Positions 42,334 through 50,487 of a stretch of DNA of 64,000 nt are shown here, one piece after another; position 1 is the stretch's first letter; each line of letters opens with the position of its first letter. A program made the position numbers and the translations under genes. Origin of the DNA: Shewanella psychrophila (GTDB taxonomy: Bacteria; Pseudomonadota; Gammaproteobacteria; Enterobacterales; Shewanellaceae); NCBI RefSeq assembly GCF_002005305.1, contig NZ_CP014782.1:5270001-5334000 (forward strand), written 5' to 3'. Below the pieces are notes generated by a model. That model saw only the letters and a program-made list of their open reading frames with translations. It was not told the DNA's origin and made no database searches.

Positions 42334-42386
42334 TAACAAGTCAAAGCACTCGGACGCAGTAAACTGCGCCGGTGTTTGAGGCGTTA
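42334..42386 (+). other. attC site 3
   Basis: 53 bases from TAACAAGTCAAAGCAC to GTGTTTGAGGCGTTA with inner arms GACGCAG/CTGCGCC around a TAAA loop. This is close to the classical integron attC fold, with R-type ends TAAC..GTTA. Confidence 0.8.
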
Positions 42387-42545
42387 TTGCGCATCCGATA
42401 GGCATACTTTTTCTAATTAAAACTTCATAGTTTAGAGTCAAGACTCTAGCTTATTTCTGTCCAAAAGTGAGCTTGACCACTGGTGAGCAGCCTTGTGATC
42501 ACAACTTATAATCAGTCAGCATGTATCAAGTCATCTATGAGTAAA

Positions 42546-42594
42546 TTGCGTTACCTGTAGAAAAATATATACTGTAATGACAATGGTAATTACA
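42546..42594 (+). promoter_or_regulatory. Promoter and palindromic operator of the relBE-type pair
   Basis: A -35 TTGCGT (42546-42551) and -10 TATACT (42568-42573) are spaced by 16 bases. The palindrome TGTAAT-N10-ATTACA (42573-42594) overlaps the expected transcription start, fitting autorepression by the antitoxin complex. Confidence 0.6.
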
Positions 42595-42603
42595 GAGGTG
42601 TCT

Positions 42604-42846
42604 ATGGGAACAATTAATATTAGGGTTGATGATGGACTTAAAGCTCGTTCTTATGCTGCTTTAGAGAAACTGGGTGTCACGCCTTCTGAATTGTTACGTC
42701 AAACACTTGAGTATGTTGCTCAAAGAGGGACGCTCCCTTTTAAGCCTGTACTGTTAACTGATGAGGATGAAGCGTTGATCTCATTAGCTAAAGCTCGACT
42801 TGCAGAACCCTTACCTGGTGTAAAGGTTTCTTTGGATGATTTATGA
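42604..42846 (+). CDS. RelB/DinJ-family antitoxin
   Basis: 80 residues. The start MGTINIRVDDGLKARSYAALEKLGVTPSELLRQTLEYVAQRG is the ribbon-helix-helix DNA-binding domain of RelB/DinJ antitoxins; the C-terminal part (AKARLAEPLPGVKVSLDDL) would wrap the toxin. An upstream in-frame ATG at 42577 lies inside the operator, so I chose 42604 with GAGGTG before it. Overlaps the toxin gene by 11 bases. Confidence 0.88.
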   Translation: MGTINIRVDDGLKARSYAALEKLGVTPSELLRQTLEYVAQRGTLPFKPVLLTDEDEALISLAKARLAEPLPGVKVSLDDL

Positions 42847-43120
42847 ATTAGAGTTTGATCCTCGTGCCCTGAAAGAGTGGCGAAAACTAGGTAATACGGT
42901 TCGCAAGCAGTTTAAGAATAAGCTAACGGAAGTTTTAAAGCATCCGCACATAGAGGCTAATCGTTTAAGAGAGCTACCCTGCTGTTATAAAATTAAACTG
43001 CGTAGTGCTGGATATCGATTAATCTACCAGGTTCAAGATGAAAAGGTCACCGTGTTTGTTATTGCTGTTGGTAAAAGAGAAAGTGATCGCGTTTATAAAG
43101 TAGCAAACAAGCGGGCTTAA
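42836..43120 (+). CDS. RelE-family mRNA-interferase toxin
   Basis: 94 residues with the RelE/ParE fold pattern: YELEFDPRALKEWRKLGNTVRKQFKNKL, then RLRELPCCYKIKLRSAGYRLIYQVQDEKVTVFVIAVGKRESDRVYK. The Arg/Lys pairs and the C-terminal Tyr match ribosome-dependent RelE toxins. Full length. Translation coupled to the antitoxin. With its partner it would stabilise the plasmid. The following 43121-43547 has no gene I can support. Confidence 0.9.
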   Translation: MIYELEFDPRALKEWRKLGNTVRKQFKNKLTEVLKHPHIEANRLRELPCCYKIKLRSAGYRLIYQVQDEKVTVFVIAVGKRESDRVYKVANKRA

Positions 43121-43547
43121 AACTTGATAAAGTTACATTATCAACTGATTGAAAATTAAGCCCTCATGTGGAAAAGCTGGGACAGCAAGCTGCCCCAGAG
43201 CTTTACACACAATCAGCCTAGCCGACCGATATGTTAACGGGAGGGTTGCGCTCCGCGCCCAATCAATTTTTGTTTGTTTTTCTGACAAGCGACAAGAATA
43301 GACAATTTGACTAAAAGCGGGGGTATTTACCATAAGCAGAAATTGTGCGCAGCGCGCATGTGACGTTGGTTTGAAATGTCACCTGGACACCTTAAAAATA
43401 ACGGTTTTCTCTCCGAAAACCAAGCAAAACTTCACTCTCAGTAATTAGTCAATTTCACCACTATCGCACCTGAGTCAAGAATAGTGTTCTACGGCTCAAA
43501 ATGATAAAATTTAGCCTGATTTCTACTCTCACTGTTTAGGTATTTAT

Positions 43548-44123
43548 TTGAACGAACTTCCTTACCAGGGCGTAATGAAAAGCCTGGTCGATAACTCACT
43601 GCTGCATCTCTATTTCACCGTTGTTGAAACGCCTCGCATTGTGCCGGTTCATAAGCGTAATGAGATCTTGGTACGTTATTTAAAGCCAAAGCTTAAAGAT
43701 AACCATTATCGGCAGATCAAAAGGGAGCTGAGAAATATGCTCTCTATTGGCCGTAATGCTAAGAGAGATCTAGAAGCTAAGCTTGTAGAGCTTCGTAAAC
43801 TGCATCAACGTCTTGAGGAAAGCCTCACTGACGCGCAGAAATTGTTTGATTTACTTGAAATATTGCGGTGTGAACAGGGCTTAGAGAGTCGGTTTATTAA
43901 TGAAAATGAGAGAAGAGTGCCAGGCTTCATCTATATGCTACAAGAACATGGTTTTAATCAGGCTGGTGAGCAGGTTTCACCTGTGTCGTTGTTTTTAGAG
44001 TCGGATAAGGTCTATGGACTGGTAGAAGCGATTGAGCTGACGGGGTTGTTTGGTGCAGAGCTGCAACAGCTCAATCAAGATAAGCTGCAAGGGCATATCT
44101 TGTTGCACCCGATAAATGCTTAG
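43548..44123 (+). CDS. Hypothetical protein with coiled coil, 191 aa
   Basis: TTG start. The N-terminal part contains LHLYFTVVETPRIVPVHKRNEILVRYLKPKLKD, followed by a coiled-coil helix (RDLEAKLVELRKLHQRLEESLTDAQKLFDLLEIL) and a C-terminal domain PVSLFLESDKVYGLVEAIELTGLFGAELQQLNQDKLQGHILLHP. That last domain is repeated by a separate short frame at 50272-50487, showing that it is a real conserved unit. Function unknown. Confidence 0.6.
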   Translation: MNELPYQGVMKSLVDNSLLHLYFTVVETPRIVPVHKRNEILVRYLKPKLKDNHYRQIKRELRNMLSIGRNAKRDLEAKLVELRKLHQRLEESLTDAQKLFDLLEILRCEQGLESRFINENERRVPGFIYMLQEHGFNQAGEQVSPVSLFLESDKVYGLVEAIELTGLFGAELQQLNQDKLQGHILLHPINA

Positions 44124-44214
44124 ATTAGTTGTTAGTATTTTATCAATTGGGGTGAACTAGTAAACATGGGTTAACCAATGTTTATAGTGAGTTATGTATA
44201 GATTGCTGTAAGGG

Positions 44215-44424
44215 CAAGAGTCTGAACAAAAAATAGATCTCTTATTGGAATTTACGCGTATCGATAGCGTGAATAAAGTGCACGCGCTAAAGCTACACCT
44301 CGTCAAAGGGTATCCCGCTACAGCGGCTTATGGATTATGCGATGTGAAGCTGCAACATTTTCACTCTACGCTTGAGGCTTTAAATAAGGTCTATGATATT
44401 CACGAACGTTTAAATGGACTATGA
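44215..44424 (+). pseudogene. PapB/FocB-like regulator remnant without start codon
   Basis: A 69-codon frame (DLLLEFTRIDSVNKVHALKLHLVKGYPATAAYGLCDVKLQHFHSTLEALNKV) resembles the DNA-binding domain of the PapB family of adhesin regulators. A TAA lies in frame only two codons upstream and no ATG, GTG or TTG begins it, so it is a decayed fragment. Its last ten codons are repeated at 58638-58666. Downstream a 24-codon frame with GGAGG before the ATG (44452-44526) has no recognised product. Confidence 0.45.
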
Positions 44425-44638
44425 GTACGTCCAATTTTGGAGGAATATGATATGCTTTCATCTACAGATTTTCGTGTCGCCGTGATCATTTTTCTGTACT
44501 CCCGTGTACACCTTTATGTGTTCTAAGTTGTTGTCAAGGTCACGATATTATGATGGGTAATCGTGGTTTCGATGCCAAGGAGTAGCGCTTGTTTCATGTG
44601 TAGTTCTTCTGAAGATGCTAACTAGCTAGATACAAAAC

Positions 44639-44776
44639 CTATTGCCCAGATCGTTTGTCTTGCTTGGCTTTCTGAATTTTATCCATGATAGCAAGAACCA
44701 TCTTAGTGCCTTTCGCTTCAAGATTATCTTTGTACCACATATTTTGCTTTGTTTGATAAGACTTCTTGTCGCTCAT
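44639..44776 (-). CDS. Small basic protein, 45 aa (doubtful)
   Basis: MSDKKSYQTKQNMWYKDNLEAKGTKMVLAIMDKIQKAKQDKRSGQ: strongly basic and helical, like small plasmid DNA-binding or accessory proteins. A longer frame starts at 44830. No convincing ribosome site precedes either start. Confidence 0.3.
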   Translation of the reverse strand: MSDKKSYQTKQNMWYKDNLEAKGTKMVLAIMDKIQKAKQDKRSGQ

Positions 44777-44939
44777 TAGCTCAGTCAGATTGTTGATTTG
44801 AGAAATGATAACACAGTTGATCAAACTCATAATTGTACTGAAACGGGTTAGAACTAAGACTCTAAAAGTAACTATTGGGATTAGGAAATGGGGTCTTCTC
44901 CGCTTACATGAGCTTGATATTTGGATAAAAGGTATAAAC

Positions 44940-45012
44940 AGGTGCTTATGGTTGTATTTTTATCAGGTGGATGCTGAATATGTGATCTGTATTCAATAGT
45001 GTTCTCGCCCTG
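44940..45012 (+). repeat. Repeat shared with 53574-53650, ISAs1-type end
   Basis: GGTTGTATTTTTATC..ATGTGATCTGTATT and a terminal CTCGCCCTG occur here and, diverged, at 53574-53650 (ending CTCTTGCCC). The ends look like the right end of ISAs1-type elements, so both may be short non-coding relatives. Confidence 0.45.
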
Positions 45013-45020
45013 GGGATCGG

Positions 45021-45172
45021 CAGGGTGAGATCGTGAACGTTTTTAAACTAGTTTAGAGTGATAGTTAATCGAAAGTAGCTCCATTTATGTTCAAATATCT
45101 CGCTCAGCATAAGAAAGTAGAGTGCTTAGTGAACATTTCGTATCTAATTTACACACTCACGCTCTCGCCCTG
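45021..45172. mobile_element. 152-bp MITE with ISAs1-type ends
   Basis: CAGGGTGAGATCGTGAACG at the left and the complement of CAGGGCGAGAGCGTGAGTG at the right match the ends of the ISAs1 element at 7110-9388. It has no coding content. Flanks TGGGGATCGG and TGGGGATAGG differ at one base of ten, an ISAs1-length target duplication that has begun to diverge. Confidence 0.75.
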
Positions 45173-45556
45173 TGGGGATAGGCATTCTCAGCCGTAGGCT
45201 GGTTTGTGTTCATTTTTCAACTAAGATCATGTTAGTATAGGCATTCTTGCAACTGTTCAATGTGAGAATTATATGTAATTTAGGTGGATATATGACAATC
45301 TTATTCAGGTTGCTTTTAACGGGTAGTTCGCTCTTGTTATCTATATTTGTTTTCATGATAGCTAAAGGGAAATCAATATCGGATTTAAATATAGACTTTC
45401 TTAGTAGCGTAACAATCATCCCATCAATGTTTATATATTTTTTAATTGTTGCAGCCATTAGCTTCGCTACTATTAAAATCACTTTTTTTATTCATGATGA
45501 AATATTCTATCGCGATACATTTTCAGGTGTAGAGATTGCTAATGACTCTTTCCTAC

Positions 45557-46811
45557 CTTAAGCATCCCCTCATAATAACCAGAGGCAGCAAGGCTTCCAG
45601 AGTATAATAAGCCAAATCACTCTATGTTCTAAAATTTATAACATGATAAATAAAGCCCTTATTCATAATCACATCGATGAACTCTTTGGCCATGACATGC
45701 ATGCTAAAAGGGTCACCTCACTTGCTAATGCCGCTCACGGAGTGATTGAAAAGGGGTCACTCGCTATTCATGCCATTGGCGCTGGCTTAGCCCAAGCCAA
45801 TAAACTTAAGCGTAAGTCTGCTATTAAACAAGTAGACCGATTACTCAGTAATACAAAGTTAAACGTCTGGCAATTACTGGACTCCTGGGGGCCTTATATT
45901 ATCGGTGCACGCAAAGAGATAGTGGTCTCTCTCGATTGGACTGAATTTGATTCAGACGACCATTCAACCATCGTACTGAGTATGCAAACAACCCATGGAC
46001 GTAACACGCCACTGCTATGGAAAACCCATCGTAAACATGCTTTAAAAGGTAATAGAAACAACCATGAAGATGAGTTGTTGGTTAAGTTAAGGTCGATCGT
46101 TGCAGAGGATGTTAAAGTGACAATTGTTGCTGATAGAGGCTTTAGTGATACGGCACTATTTAACTTCATTGAACATGAGCTGGGTTTTGACTTCATCATT
46201 AGAATTAAGGCTAATATCAAAGTCACCGATGCGGTAGGAGAGCTGTTTCCAGTAAAGGACTGGCTATTACCCAGCGGCATAACAAGAACCCTTAAGGACG
46301 TTCAAATAACGGGTAATAAGCAAGCAGTCGCTCGGGTCATTTGCACCAAGAAAAAAGGCATGAAAGAAGCTTGGTATTTAGCATCAAGTCGACGTGACCT
46401 AGTGAGTAGCAAGATGTTGACTTTATATGGGAAACGTTGGGGGATAGAGACGACTTTTCGTGACATTAAAGACTATCGTTTTGGCATGGGGATGAGTGCC
46501 ACCTACACGCGTTCCCCGGTACGTAGAGACCGGTTGTTTTTGCTAAGCGCCTTGGCGATAGGCTTGCTGACGCTACTAGGAAAAGCGGGCGAGGATGCTG
46601 ACTTGGAAAAGACAATAAAGGCAAATACCAGTAAAACTCGCTCATACTCTCTGTTTCGCCAAGGTTGTATTTACTATGAACTGTTACCCACGATGCGAGA
46701 AGAGTGGGCAGAACCTCTAATGGATAATTTTTATCGTTACCTTAAAAACCAGCCTATTTACCGTTCAATTTTCGGGATTATTTAAAATTGAAAAATGAGG
46801 GGATCTCTAAG
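45557..46811 (+). mobile_element. IS4-family element
   Basis: 1255 bp with ends CTTAAGCATCCCCTCAT and CTTAGAGATCCCCTCAT and a perfect 9-bp target duplication CTTTCCTAC at 45548-45556 and 46812-46820. One intact transposase gene. Recent, clean insertion. Confidence 0.92.
45643..46785 (+). CDS. IS4-family transposase
   Basis: 380 residues. The core shows VSLDWTEFDSDDHS (first Asp), VTIVADRGFSD (second Asp) and the YREK-type motif YGKRWGIETTFRDIKDYRFGMGM with the catalytic Glu. Complete, no frameshift. A short decayed copy of its middle part lies at 48938-49013. Confidence 0.93.
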   Translation: MINKALIHNHIDELFGHDMHAKRVTSLANAAHGVIEKGSLAIHAIGAGLAQANKLKRKSAIKQVDRLLSNTKLNVWQLLDSWGPYIIGARKEIVVSLDWTEFDSDDHSTIVLSMQTTHGRNTPLLWKTHRKHALKGNRNNHEDELLVKLRSIVAEDVKVTIVADRGFSDTALFNFIEHELGFDFIIRIKANIKVTDAVGELFPVKDWLLPSGITRTLKDVQITGNKQAVARVICTKKKGMKEAWYLASSRRDLVSSKMLTLYGKRWGIETTFRDIKDYRFGMGMSATYTRSPVRRDRLFLLSALAIGLLTLLGKAGEDADLEKTIKANTSKTRSYSLFRQGCIYYELLPTMREEWAEPLMDNFYRYLKNQPIYRSIFGII

Positions 46812-46982
46812 CTTTCCTACCTAGTTATCTTGGGTATTTTTTTGTTTCTCTAAGTGCAGCGTCTTTACCATCAACTTCTAGCGTTTCGTTTGTGTTTGTG
46901 TTTGTTTTAATCGCTGTTTTCTTGTTCTTTTCTAGGGTCTCTTTTTTTAACCCGATGTTTCTACTTATGCAGTATAATTTCT

Positions 46983-47035
46983 TTTATTCTACCTAGGAAT
47001 TTCCTCTTGGAAGGCTTGGTGTAGCTCGGTTTAAG
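46983..47035 (+). repeat. Dispersed hairpin repeat, uninterrupted copy
   Basis: TTCTACCTAGGAATTTCCT followed directly by CTTGGAAGGCTTGGTGTAGC and CGGTTTAAGC plus TTTTT. It is the empty-site version of the intron-bearing repeat at 11653-12511 and overlaps the end of the disrupted membrane gene. Confidence 0.75.
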
Positions 47036-47106
47036 CTTTTTCTAGGCTTTTGTGGCTATAGATATTAGTCTACAGACCAAATAAAGATATTATTCAGTGT
47101 AGTGGT

Positions 47107-48141
47107 ATGAATTTTAAGGGAATTAAAAACAAGTTATTACGGTTTAAGTCCATTTTTGTTACCCATTGGATAAGCTTTACAATTAAACATCCCAGATACA
47201 ATAAACCGTATTATCATTCAGAAATTAAAAAGATGATGGATTGTGGGAGTGAAGCATTGGGTTTTGCTACCTTTCAGTGTTTATCATGTGGTAAAGGTGA
47301 GCATACAGTGAACTTTAGCTGCAAAGCCTGCCCGCAGTGCGGTAAGCGCTATTCACGTGAAAGTATGGAAAAAATAGCCAGCCGGTTATTACCTGGAGTT
47401 AGCTATAGACAGGTAGTGTTAACGTTACCCAGTGAATTCAGGAATATTTTCTATAATCATCCACAACAAGGGGCATTGTATTCAGAGTTAATGAGTGTGG
47501 GCCATGCGTGCTTAGAGGCGCTCATTCAGGATTTACTCCGCTGTAATACGCTTAAAATCGCCAGTATCGTGTTTATCCATACTCATGGACGGAATGGGAG
47601 CTATAACCCCCATCTTCATATCTTATTAGGAGAAGGAGGGTTGAATCCAGAGACCAATCAATGGCTTCCAATAAGCTACTTACCTTTAAGCCGCTTACGG
47701 CTGAAGTGGCAAGCGCATTTACTTCACTTCATGGCGGCTCGTATTGGAGACTTAAACGGTATCCTTAAGGCTCTGTGGGATAAGCATCCTGATGGATTCT
47801 ACGCACATCCCGGAAATGGTAAAAAAGTCCCGACGAAGCATTATCGAGGGTTACTCAAATATCTGACTAAGTACTTAGCTTCCCCACCAATAGGAGTATC
47901 GAGGATAACCTGTGTTTCTGATGGATATGTTAGTTATTATTATCAATCACATAAAAGTAAGCAACGAGAATATGAGCGGGTAGAAGCAGAGGTGTTTATT
48001 GGGCGCATGGTACAACATATCCTCCCTAAAGGATTCCAGCGAATTCGTTATTATGGGTTACAAGCGACAGCGAGCTTTAAGAAATGGGTTGAAATCATTG
48101 CTAAGACAGCTGGAGATTTAGTTGATGGTATGATTAGCTAG
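47107..48141 (+). CDS. IS91-like HUH transposase, second type
   Basis: 344 residues, distinct from the protein at 37593-38783. A cysteine cluster near the N-terminus (FQCLSCGKGEHTVNFSCKACPQCGKRY) and the HUH motif in YNPHLHILLGEGG are visible; the tyrosine region reads YRGLLKYLTKYLASPPIG. The length is close to the IS91 group. Neither end of the element is identified. The rest of 48142-48331 holds no gene. Confidence 0.85.
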   Translation: MNFKGIKNKLLRFKSIFVTHWISFTIKHPRYNKPYYHSEIKKMMDCGSEALGFATFQCLSCGKGEHTVNFSCKACPQCGKRYSRESMEKIASRLLPGVSYRQVVLTLPSEFRNIFYNHPQQGALYSELMSVGHACLEALIQDLLRCNTLKIASIVFIHTHGRNGSYNPHLHILLGEGGLNPETNQWLPISYLPLSRLRLKWQAHLLHFMAARIGDLNGILKALWDKHPDGFYAHPGNGKKVPTKHYRGLLKYLTKYLASPPIGVSRITCVSDGYVSYYYQSHKSKQREYERVEAEVFIGRMVQHILPKGFQRIRYYGLQATASFKKWVEIIAKTAGDLVDGMIS

Positions 48142-48331
48142 GTTAGTCGTCTGAAATATCGTTATTTGTTTAGAAGGTAGCAGGTAGAAATCCACTTATT
48201 TGTGCATTTTGTGGTGATAATATGCAATTAGTTTGGCTATATCATCCTGATAGAGGGATTTTCTATGATATATTTTCCCTTTGATTTGTTCACTTGTTCA
48301 CTTGTTGCAGTATACTTCGAATTCAGTTCCT

Positions 48332-48430
48332 CGCTCTTTACCAGACAAACTCGGTTACCTTGCTGTGCAGTAATAACATCAAGATAACCAAACAAACCAT
48401 AACAGCGCCAGTTGTTATGGTGTTTTTTGT
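48332..48430 (+). ncRNA. Conserved structured motif, copy 2, with terminator
   Basis: CGCTCTTTACCAGA and CTTGCTGTGCAGTAATAACA match copy 1 at 26918. Here GGTTACCTTG pairs with CAAGATAACC around the conserved loop. A terminator follows (CCATAAC/GTTATGG at 48397-48420, then TGTTTTTT). The arrangement suggests a short transcript of about 100 nt, but no promoter is proven. Confidence 0.4.
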
Positions 48431-48642
48431 GTTTTATTAATAAAAACAGGCTAAGTATTAAGTTTGTTTGTGAATTTATCAATGCAAAGTTTTGCAATCA
48501 ATTCAGTCAATAATAACTGAATTGATTGCCTATAAAAATCCCTTTATTCCCCACCAATTCGCAATAGCTAATTTAGCTTTTGCGAAGAGACCTTGATCTA
48601 TTTTTTCACTTAATTATTTTGGTTCACCATGTCTGTAGGAAT

Positions 48643-48679
48643 CCCTCCACTAAATCAGGTTACCTGATTTAGTGGAGGG
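48643..48679. repeat. Perfect 18-bp palindrome with one-base centre
   Basis: CCCTCCACTAAATCAGGT, T, then the exact complement. It borders the transposase debris to the right. Possibly a terminator or binding site; no U-run follows. Confidence 0.55.
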
Positions 48680-48704
48680 AGGATTTCAACAATGCTTTTT
48701 AACA

Positions 48705-49013
48705 AATTGAAAAGCACTGGTCGTACGCACCTTTATCTGATGACCGGTGTAATTGACGCTATCAATAGCAATAACATCAGCGCCTGTTGTGTTAATTAAT
48801 GAAGAAATCCAGCTTTGAAAAGCGCCTTCAATTTCATCGGATTTTAAACGACAAACAACTCGTGCAATAGTGTCATGCCTAGGAATGACGCTCTCAAACA
48901 GCCGGTACTGCCTAAGCCATTCTAATTTTGAATGTCCTGCCTTTTTTCTTGGTGCAAATGACCCGAGCGACTGCTTGTTTATTACCCGTTATTTGAACGT
49001 CATTAAGGGACCT
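48705..49013 (-). pseudogene. Transposase debris: ISAs1 fragment joined to IS4 fragment
   Basis: On the minus strand 48705-48930 encodes PRHDTIARVVCRLKSDEIEGAFQSW and DVIAIDSVNY, an ISAs1-type transposase segment. Upstream of it, 48938-49013 encodes DVQITGNKQAVARVICTKKKG, the same as the middle of the IS4 transposase at 46293-46370. The two fragments are joined directly, showing illegitimate recombination. Confidence 0.75.
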
Positions 49014-49068
49014 TATCCTTGATGGTAATGTATGTTACAACTTATAAATCAATAGTTTGGAGTTAATT

Positions 49069-50004
49069 ATGTTTGCATTTCAACGAAACAAAGAAAGAGA
49101 AAATGTTGTTTCCAGTCAGGAACAAGTTGAAACATACGGAAATAGGACAGTTGCTGCGCCTCTTCCTAGTTTAAAAGGAGGCGGGCGCAAGCGACCGGGC
49201 TTGAAAGTGGTGATCGGCCCACAAAACAAAATTCCCACTTCAACTGTCGGGCTGAGTTTAGATACCGATAAAATAACCACTACCGGGGCCGGAGCTGAAT
49301 TTTTTCATGGCAGCAGATCATCAAGTTTACTCGCATTTTCTGATTCTGCGGGTGATTTTAAAGGACAAATATTGCCCATGGGTACGTTGATGTCCGAAGG
49401 GTTATACCCATTTTCTGGCGAGGCTGGAAACTCTCTGGCTGCGAACGCGGCGAATACGACTGCCGTGTCAGTGGTGAGAGCAGAAAACGTAGGGGCTGCC
49501 TATGATTATGCCACGCAAGAATTGCGGGCGCCAAGATTTGATTTAGCGCGGTCTGAGACTGAAGTGGCAACTGCAGAGAAAGAACTCGTTGAGAAGGATG
49601 GTGTGTCTGCTGATGTCGTTGAAAAACTCCGCCTTGGCACCGATGATGGCTTCAGTTTTTCTGATTTCGCAACCACGATGAAGGCAAGAAGATTAATACT
49701 TAATAGCGGTCGTCTTCGACGCTGGTCAGGTTTATCCACGGTAGAACGCGACTTTGTCAGCGAGGATTTTCCACTTTTGTATGGTTTTACTGAGAAAAAC
49801 AATGACTTAGTTGTCCCAATCCACTCAGATATACCGGGAGAGTTTGGCATTACCGGCGGCGTTAAAAGTGATGGGGTAAAAGTTATTTACACGGAAGAAG
49901 CTCAAGTACAACGTGTTTTGAATTACCTTCATGCCAAAGGATTTAATTCTATTGCTGTAAGGTCATTCAAAGACATCCTGTACGTTCCAGCAACGAGGGT
50001 TTGA
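49069..50004 (+). CDS. Putative ADP-ribosyltransferase-like toxin, 311 aa
   Basis: ATG with TTGGAG upstream. The N-terminus (MFAFQRNKERENVV) is polar and without a signal peptide. The central part AEFFHGSRSSSLLAFSDS...LPMGTLMSEGLYPFSGEAGNSLAANAANTTAVSVV follows the layout of ART-fold proteins, where FHGT/S supplies the NAD-binding His and a later S-x-V strand follows. A C-terminal acidic YTEEAQVQRVL could hold the Glu. I infer an NAD-using toxin or effector; the family is not certain and the catalytic triad is not proven. A terminator hairpin follows. Confidence 0.4.
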   Translation: MFAFQRNKERENVVSSQEQVETYGNRTVAAPLPSLKGGGRKRPGLKVVIGPQNKIPTSTVGLSLDTDKITTTGAGAEFFHGSRSSSLLAFSDSAGDFKGQILPMGTLMSEGLYPFSGEAGNSLAANAANTTAVSVVRAENVGAAYDYATQELRAPRFDLARSETEVATAEKELVEKDGVSADVVEKLRLGTDDGFSFSDFATTMKARRLILNSGRLRRWSGLSTVERDFVSEDFPLLYGFTEKNNDLVVPIHSDIPGEFGITGGVKSDGVKVIYTEEAQVQRVLNYLHAKGFNSIAVRSFKDILYVPATRV

Positions 50005-50048
50005 TCTGCATCGGTGTTGGTAACTCGCCTGAACACAACTCATGACAT

Positions 50049-50080
50049 ATGGCCCTGAACAGTGCTGACTTCAGGGCCAT
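50049..50080 (+). terminator. Terminator-like hairpin after the ART-like gene
   Basis: ATGGCCCTGAA and its complement (50049-50059 and 50070-50080) form an 11-bp perfect stem with a 10-base loop, 45 bases after the stop codon. The tail is AT-rich but has no clean U-run. Confidence 0.6.
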
Positions 50081-50271
50081 ACTTATACTTAAGCATCAGT
50101 GTGTCATGTCCCGACCTTGCAGCGAGAAAAAGACCAGGTCAGAGCCAACCCTGAACGTTACCTCCCCTGGAACTATCTAGACCCACCTTGCTCATCGGCA
50201 AACTAACTTAACCTAAAAATAATCAGTCAGGGCTCACCCGCCCTGGCGAGTCATGCCTGAAGAAAAGTGCA

Positions 50272-50487
50272 ATGTCACGCTATGCTCTCGTAAGCTCACA
50301 TCAGGATGGTGACCAAATAGTCCCACTGTCTTTATTCTTGGAATCGAATAAGATCAATGCTGTTTTAGGGGGCATTGAGAAAACTGGGTTATTTAGTGCA
50401 GAAATACAACCTATGCTAGAAGATACGGGGCAAGGGCATATCTTGTTGTTTAGTCCGTCAAAGTTACATACGTACAAGAAGGCTTAA
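50272..50487 (+). pseudogene. C-terminal domain copy of the 43548 gene
   Basis: Seventy-one codons: QIVPLSLFLESNKINAVLGGIEKTGLFSAEIQPMLEDTGQGHILLFSP closely parallels the last 50 residues of the protein at 43548-44123. No good ribosome site precedes the first ATG. Likely a truncated paralogue, although a free-standing domain protein is possible. The stretch 50488-50805 has no supported gene. Confidence 0.5.

Larger units (their letters stand above)
45292..46996 (+). pseudogene. Membrane protein gene interrupted by IS4
   Basis: The 5' part (ATG at 45292 with AGGTGG upstream) encodes membrane helices (LFRLLLTGSSLLLSIFVFMIAKG, IPSMFIYFLIVAAISFATIK). After IS4 and its 9-bp duplication the same frame continues for about 60 codons (SFLPSYLGYFFVSLSAASLPS, FVFVFVLIAVFLFFSRVSF) to a TAG at 46994. 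Restored, the protein would be about 150 residues with three or four helices. No family is recognised. Confidence 0.7.

Noticed and set aside
43133..43333. Minus-strand 66-aa frame after the toxin gene
   Set aside because: No ribosome site, no domain and unusual composition; treated as non-coding.
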